A stretch of 64,000 nt of DNA, from positions 97,547 to 161,546 of the forward strand of contig NZ_JAFBCW010000002.1 in assembly GCF_016907915.1 (NCBI RefSeq). Reading direction: 5' to 3'. Position 1 is the first letter of the stretch; each line of letters opens with the position of its first letter. The position numbers and the translations under genes are program-made. This document shows positions 60,200 through 64,000 of this stretch, one piece after another. Source of the stretch: Desulforadius tongensis (lineage in GTDB: Bacteria > Bacillota > Desulfotomaculia > Desulfotomaculales > Desulfohalotomaculaceae). Below the pieces are notes generated by a model. It was not told the DNA's origin. It made no database searches and saw nothing but the letters and a program-made list of their open reading frames with translations.

Positions 60200-60664
60200 T
60201 TAGTCTATATCGTATTCATAAAGATTGTACCGTTTCATAATAGATATTAATTTTTCAGCATACTTGGGGTCGGTGGCATAGCCGCATTTGTACAATTGGT
60301 GTGCCGCTTCATCGGCAGAGCAGGCTTCCCTTACCGGTTTATAGCGTTTGGCCATCATCAGTTTACAGTGATCTTCAATGGATTGTTTATAGTTGTGATA
60401 GCAGCGGAACTTGGCCATGTGCCACACTTTCCTGCCGTTTTCATACTCCATATGAGGGCAGTTTACATGCCCGCAGGGTCCTTCACCTTTAATGCCAAAC
60501 AAGTTATAACTGCACTTTTTGGTTTTATGATCCTCCGGCACTTTTTTACCCCAACAGCTTTCCAGGGCTGCTTGAGCAATGATACAGCTGGCATAAACCC
60601 CGGTTTTACGGTGACAGCTTTGAGCGTGGGGGGCTATTTCTCTAATAAAATCATATTGATGCAT
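60200..60664 (-). CDS. Glucosaminidase-like peptidoglycan hydrolase domain protein
   Basis: The 154-residue protein matches the GH73 glucosaminidase domain: FIREIAPHAQSCHRKTGVYA, catalytic Glu in IAQAALESCWGKK, NLFGIKGEG and the YKCGYATDPKYAEKLI end. It is only this domain, with no signal peptide or wall-binding repeats, so export may need a holin or lysis, as in phage or spore cases. It has several extra Cys residues (SCHRKTG, GPCGHVNCPH). It is flanked by unrelated genes. Confidence 0.8.
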   Translation of the reverse strand: MHQYDFIREIAPHAQSCHRKTGVYASCIIAQAALESCWGKKVPEDHKTKKCSYNLFGIKGEGPCGHVNCPHMEYENGRKVWHMAKFRCYHNYKQSIEDHCKLMMAKRYKPVREACSADEAAHQLYKCGYATDPKYAEKLISIMKRYNLYEYDID

Positions 60665-60742
60665 TTTATATCACCTTCCTGTAAGTCGCTGGTATACTAT
60701 ATGTAACGATTACAGGAAATGTGTAATTTTTCCAATAGGGGG

Positions 60743-61381
60743 TTAACTGTTTTTGTTTAACCAGTTGATGATATCCTGGAAGCTGGTATAAGCTAGGGCT
60801 TTAACGTTATTTTTATGGCAGTACCGCAGCAGTGATCCCTTGGCAAAAACAATATCCGCCTCATGGCACACGCAGGTATCCGAGCAGCCATCGCCCACAT
60901 ATACTGTTTGTGTGTTTTGCCCTTTCAGGTGATGCAGAAGATTCTTTTTGCAGGTGCCGCATTTTTGGCAGTGTGGGTTTTTGTAAGTACAGGCGATAGA
61001 AAAGCCTTTACTGCCTGTTACCAATTTGTTTGCGTATACCGGTAAACCTGAAAGACCGTGCCTGTTTAGGATATATTGAATTAAAATGTCATAACCGTCG
61101 CTGAGAATATAAATGGGGTAACTGCCGGCTTTACATACCCGTACAAAATCCACAAAGAAGTTATCCAGTTCAATGGTATCCAGCAGCCGGTATATATCTT
61201 CCATGGTGGCGTCAAATAGGGCAAAGGTTTTATTGGCGCAGTCCTCCGTTGAAAGCTCGCCCCGTTCCCACTGGTTGTTAAGTTCCTCCCAACCCGGGCG
61301 GCAGAATTTGATTACCATGGTGGCCACCACATCGTTTTTTGTAATTGTACCATCGAAATCCAGAAAGAATGTTTTACTCAT
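60743..61381 (-). CDS. HAD-superfamily phosphatase, MtnX-like
   Basis: The 212-residue protein has the HAD motifs FFLDFDGTITKND, YILSDGYDILIQ and VYVGDGCSDTCVCHEAD. The cap and these motifs resemble MtnX, which removes phosphate from 2-hydroxy-3-keto-5-methylthiopentenyl-1-phosphate in methionine salvage, and phosphoserine phosphatase-like relatives. A Cys-rich cap segment NPHCQKCGTCKKN is unusual and could bind zinc. No other methionine-salvage gene is near, so the substrate is open. Confidence 0.82.
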   Translation of the reverse strand: MSKTFFLDFDGTITKNDVVATMVIKFCRPGWEELNNQWERGELSTEDCANKTFALFDATMEDIYRLLDTIELDNFFVDFVRVCKAGSYPIYILSDGYDILIQYILNRHGLSGLPVYANKLVTGSKGFSIACTYKNPHCQKCGTCKKNLLHHLKGQNTQTVYVGDGCSDTCVCHEADIVFAKGSLLRYCHKNNVKALAYTSFQDIINWLNKNS

Positions 61382-61531
61382 CCTTTAGCTCCCCAGTTTG
61401 TGATGTTAATTAAATAGTATTAATTATTAATAAAACAGTCAATGACCCGTGTTTACGGGTGTCGAAATTCTGTACAAAAATTAAATGATAGCTGTTAAAG
61501 AATATTTTGTCAGCTGCAGGAGGTTTGATAA

Positions 61532-61573
61532 ATGTGTCGAATAAATAATTATTTAACTCTAAATAAGTATTAG
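61532..61573 (+). CDS. Possible 13-codon leader peptide upstream of ilvE
   Basis: A short frame MCRINNYLTLNKY starts at ATG 61532 with CAGGAGG 8 bases upstream, a better site than that of ilvE itself, and ends 62 bases before ilvE. It has two Leu and one Ile but no run of regulatory codons. A hairpin ACCCGTGTTTACGGGT lies further upstream at 61445-61460. It may be a leader or chance. Confidence 0.3.
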   Translation: MCRINNYLTLNKY

Positions 61574-61634
61574 CTGAAATTTATGTCTAACTATTAAATA
61601 TAAATAAATAATAAACAGAATTGGAGTGAGTTAT

Positions 61635-62714
61635 ATGAAGATCTATTTAGAACCGATTCCTGAACGGGAACTGAAACCGTTGTTTGAAGATGCGGGAAAA
61701 CTGATTTTCGGCAGAATTTTCACCGACCGCATGTTTACCATGAAATATAATGCTGAAAAGGGTTGGCATGATGCCAAAATTGAAAAGTATAAATCCTTTT
61801 CCCTGGATCCGGCGGCCTGTGTACTGCACTACTCGCAGGAAATATTTGAAGGATTAAAGGCCTATGTATCGGAAGACGGCCGGGTGCTGATGTTCCGCCC
61901 GGAAGAAAACGTGCGCCGCATGAATCGCTCTGCCCGGCGGTTGTGCATGCCCGAAATTCCGGAAGAAGATTTTCTGCAGGCCATGAAAGAACTGATAATG
62001 ACTGAAAAGCGCTGGATTCCCAGGGCACCGGGCACCTCGTTGTATGTGCGCCCCACCATGCTGGGTACCGAGGCCTTTTTGGGGGTGCATCCAGCGGCAG
62101 AATACCTGTTTTATATTATCCTTTCCCCGGTGGGCCCCTACTTCAAGGATGGTTTTAACCCGGTAAGTATTTATGTGGAAGACACGCTGGTGCGGGCTGT
62201 AGTGGGAGGTGTGGGTGACATTAAGACCGGCGGTAACTATGCTGCCAGCTTAATGGCCGGTTTAAAAGCCAAGGAAAAGGGCTTCTCTCAGGTGCTTTGG
62301 CTGGATGCCAAGGAACACAAATATGTTGAAGAAGTTGGTGCCATGAATATCTTTTTTGTATATGGCGATCAACTGGTAACCCCGTCGCTCAGCGGTTCCA
62401 TACTGCCCGGAATTACCAGGGCCTCTGTTTTAGAATTAGCTGCCGATATGGGCTACCGGGTGGAAGAGCGCGCCATTGCCATTGATGAAGTTTTGGAGGA
62501 AATTAGCAGCGGCCGGATCACCGAAGTGTTTGGTTCCGGTACGGCGGCGGTGGTTTCGCCGGTGGGCTCACTGCATTATAAAGGTCAAAATTATGTTGTA
62601 AACAATAATCAGGTTGGTGAAGTAACCAAGGCTATTTATACCCGCCTGATAGATATTCAGTATGGTAAAGCGGAGGATAAGTTCGGCTGGGTATGCGAAC
62701 TGGGAAGAATATAG
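61635..62714 (+). CDS. ilvE: Branched-chain amino acid aminotransferase
   Basis: The 359-residue PLP enzyme of fold type IV is the long BCAT form. It has LHYSQEIFEGLKAY, VRPTMLGTEAFLGV, the PLP lysine in GDIKTGGNYAASLMAG (near residue 197), KYVEEVGAMNIFFVYG and VFGSGTAAVVSPVG. It moves amino groups between Leu/Ile/Val and 2-oxoglutarate in the cytoplasm. ATG 61635 is preferred over GTG 61626, since GGAG lies 8 bases upstream. It stands alone, 9 kb from the liv transporter. Confidence 0.95.
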   Translation: MKIYLEPIPERELKPLFEDAGKLIFGRIFTDRMFTMKYNAEKGWHDAKIEKYKSFSLDPAACVLHYSQEIFEGLKAYVSEDGRVLMFRPEENVRRMNRSARRLCMPEIPEEDFLQAMKELIMTEKRWIPRAPGTSLYVRPTMLGTEAFLGVHPAAEYLFYIILSPVGPYFKDGFNPVSIYVEDTLVRAVVGGVGDIKTGGNYAASLMAGLKAKEKGFSQVLWLDAKEHKYVEEVGAMNIFFVYGDQLVTPSLSGSILPGITRASVLELAADMGYRVEERAIAIDEVLEEISSGRITEVFGSGTAAVVSPVGSLHYKGQNYVVNNNQVGEVTKAIYTRLIDIQYGKAEDKFGWVCELGRI

Positions 62715-62757
62715 CCGGGAAGGGAAAATGAAGATAAAAATTAATATGAATTCTTAT

Positions 62758-62796
62758 GGGGCTTGGTTTATCAAGCCCTTAAAATATTATTTTTTA
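62758..62796 (+). terminator. Terminator after ilvE
   Basis: GGGCTTG pairs with CAAGCCC around GTTTAT, followed by TTAAAATATTATTTTTT. A small in-frame ORF covering this region has no support. Confidence 0.75.
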
Positions 62797-62900
62797 AGAA
62801 TCTTTTGTTTTAGAAAATATTTGGAAATAATACCAGTTGAAAATTATTGTTAATTATGATTTACTGTAATAGTTAACATATATCTATGGAGGGAAGTTCG

Positions 62901-63851
62901 TTGAAATTACCGGAATTGCGTATCGGGGACTTAAAACCTAGATTCCCCATTATTCAAGGCGGCATGGCGGTACGTGTATCCACTGCTTCACTGGCCGGTG
63001 CGGTGGCCAAGGCCGGCGGCATTGGTTTAATTGGAGCCACCGGAATGACTTTAGATGAGTTAAGGGAAGAGATACGTAAAGCACGTGCGCTGGCCGGCGG
63101 TGGAATTATTGGTGTAAACATTATGTATGCTGCCCGGCAGTTTGCTGAGCTGGTGCAGACAGCAATAAGCGAAGGAATAGATACAATTTTTACCGGGGCA
63201 GGTTTCTCCCGGGATATTTTCCGCTGGGGTAAAGAGTCCGGTGTGCCTATTGTATCGATAGTTTCCTCGGTCAAGGCGGCCCGGATGGCTGAAAAATTTG
63301 GGGCTGCGGCGGTGGTGGCTGAAGGAACCGAAGCAGGCGGCCACCTGGGAACAGACAGGTCGGTAAAGGAAATAGTGCCGGAAATAAAAGAAAAGGTTAA
63401 CATACCTGTGATTGCTGCCGGTGGTATAGTTAGCGGCCAGGATATGGCCGATATGGTTAAGCTGGGGGCCAGCGGGGTGCAAATGGCCACCCGGTTTGTG
63501 CTGAGTGAAGAGTGTTCTGTATCGGATAAATTTAAGCAGATGTACCTGCAGGCAAAGGAAGAAGATGTGGTGGTAATCAAAAGCCCGGTGGGGCTGCCCG
63601 GCAGGGCTATAAAAAATCCTTTTGTAGAGGCCCTGCAGAAAGGACAAGCGCCGGAACCGAAAGAATGTGAGGGCTGCCTAAAAGCGTGCTCCCGGGAATA
63701 CTGTATTATGAAGGCCCTTACTAATTCCCGGGACGGGTTGGTAAATGACGGGGTCGTTTTTGCCGGTAAAAATGTATTTAAAATTAAAGATATTTTGCCT
63801 GTTGCGGAAATATTTAACCGCTTGTTAACCGAATATGCTGCTGCTACCTAG
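62901..63851 (+). CDS. Nitronate monooxygenase / FabK-like FMN protein
   Basis: The 316-residue protein has the TIM-barrel FMN fold of the 2-nitropropane dioxygenase/FabK group: PRFPIIQGGMAVRVS, AKAGGIGLIGATG, GTEAGGHLG, VIAAGGIVSGQDMADM and LGASGVQMATRFV. Members are nitronate monooxygenases or enoyl-ACP reductase II; which one is unclear. The C-terminus has CEGCLKACSREYC, four Cys that could bind a metal or Fe-S cluster and are not part of the core fold. TTG 62901 follows GGAGGGA with 7 bases spacing. Confidence 0.9.
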   Translation: MKLPELRIGDLKPRFPIIQGGMAVRVSTASLAGAVAKAGGIGLIGATGMTLDELREEIRKARALAGGGIIGVNIMYAARQFAELVQTAISEGIDTIFTGAGFSRDIFRWGKESGVPIVSIVSSVKAARMAEKFGAAAVVAEGTEAGGHLGTDRSVKEIVPEIKEKVNIPVIAAGGIVSGQDMADMVKLGASGVQMATRFVLSEECSVSDKFKQMYLQAKEEDVVVIKSPVGLPGRAIKNPFVEALQKGQAPEPKECEGCLKACSREYCIMKALTNSRDGLVNDGVVFAGKNVFKIKDILPVAEIFNRLLTEYAAAT

Positions 63852-63854
63852 ATA

Positions 63855-63882
63855 AAATTCCTGGTGCATGCCAGGAATTTTT
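63855..63882 (+). terminator. First of two tandem terminators
   Basis: AAATTCCTGG pairs with CCAGGAATTT around TGCATG, followed by TT. It directly follows the FMN-protein stop. Confidence 0.9.
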
Positions 63883-63904
63883 CCCGCCGTTGGGCGGGTT
63901 TTTT
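63883..63904 (+). terminator. Second of two tandem terminators
   Basis: CCCGCC pairs with GGCGGG (GTTG loop), followed by six T residues. The group II intron begins 3 bases after the last T. Confidence 0.9.
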
Positions 63905-63906
63905 AT

Positions 63907-64000
63907 GTGTGCCCGGCATGGGCAATGTCTATAGGGTGAAAGTCCCGAACGTTGAAGGTAGCAGTAAACGTTAGCTTAAGGCAAGGGTGTCCGCGGCGAC
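63907..64000 (+). mobile_element. Group II intron, 5' end (continues beyond window)
   Basis: The sequence GTGTGCCCGGCATGGGCAAT and then GTCTATAGGGTGAAAGTCCC, GAAGGTAGCAGTAAACG, CAAGGGTGTCCGCGGCGAC matches the well-known 5' start and domain I of bacterial group II introns, beginning with GUGYG. Only the first 94 bases are inside the window; domain IV with the reverse transcriptase/maturase gene must lie to the right. It starts just past a terminator T-run, a known target choice for some bacterial introns. Confidence 0.9.

Noticed and set aside
62954..63580. Long minus-strand frame (208 codons) over the FMN enzyme gene
   Set aside because: Antisense shadow of a well-supported gene with biased Ser/Pro/Ile composition.

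Overview
The window looks like a chromosomal segment of a Gram-positive, probably anaerobic Firmicute of the Peptococcaceae / Desulfotomaculum type. This is inferred from gene content: SLH-domain surface protein, lipoproteins, strong AGGAGG-type ribosome sites with many TTG and GTG starts, a small sirohaem sulfite-reductase-like protein, tungstate uptake, ferredoxin-fused ParA-type ATPases with NifX-like partners, and many two-component pairs. No rRNA, tRNA or CRISPR array was seen, so the taxonomy is not proven.

Layout. Positions 1-145 hold the 3' end of glmS. Positions 506-8864 form an AT-rich defence-type island: type I restriction-modification (hsdM, hsdS, hsdR), a YgjP-like zinc metallopeptidase, and a separate unit of two DUF488 proteins plus a dual-OB-type protein. 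Positions 8865-9279 hold a decayed ORF and a GC-rich run of hairpins. Positions 9280-19579 hold an ECF sigma/anti-sigma pair, FetAB-type exporter genes, a POT peptide transporter, small membrane proteins, a chemoreceptor, a CopZ-type metallochaperone, and a DUF318 permease with an ArsR regulator.

The most interesting region is 19659-28702. A cobalamin riboswitch heads a run of six same-strand genes: an S-layer-anchored protein that combines an alpha/alpha toroid with two DUF4430 (transcobalamin-like) domains, a DUF4430 lipoprotein, a complete ECF transporter (T, fused A-A', S), and a second secreted toroid protein. Together they suggest a bacterial surface B12-capture system built from the same two domain types as animal intrinsic factor and transcobalamin, feeding a B12 ECF importer.

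Positions 28764-38014 carry a solitary DNA methyltransferase, two histidine kinase/response regulator pairs, SHOCT proteins, a CcdA/TlpA thiol-redox pair and a SIMPL protein. Positions 38048-41165 (minus strand) are a tungstate/molybdate ABC transporter behind a Moco-type riboswitch with a clear intrinsic terminator. Then follow a phosphate ABC transporter (42203-45661), a 218-residue sirohaem/4Fe-4S protein, a YkgJ-type cysteine-cluster protein and a YlbF-like protein, and a complete branched-chain amino acid ABC transporter (48122-52866).

Positions 53350-58116 include a degenerate metallophosphoesterase, an unrecognised 332-residue protein, and a cluster of zinc ribbon, NifX-like and ferredoxin/ParA ATPases behind a duplicated promoter-like block. 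Position 58261 starts an unusual cNMP-binding / AAA+ / patatin fusion. The end of the window holds a glucosaminidase-like protein, an MtnX-like HAD phosphatase, ilvE, a nitronate monooxygenase/FabK-like flavoprotein, and the 5' end of a group II intron inserted directly after two tandem terminators.
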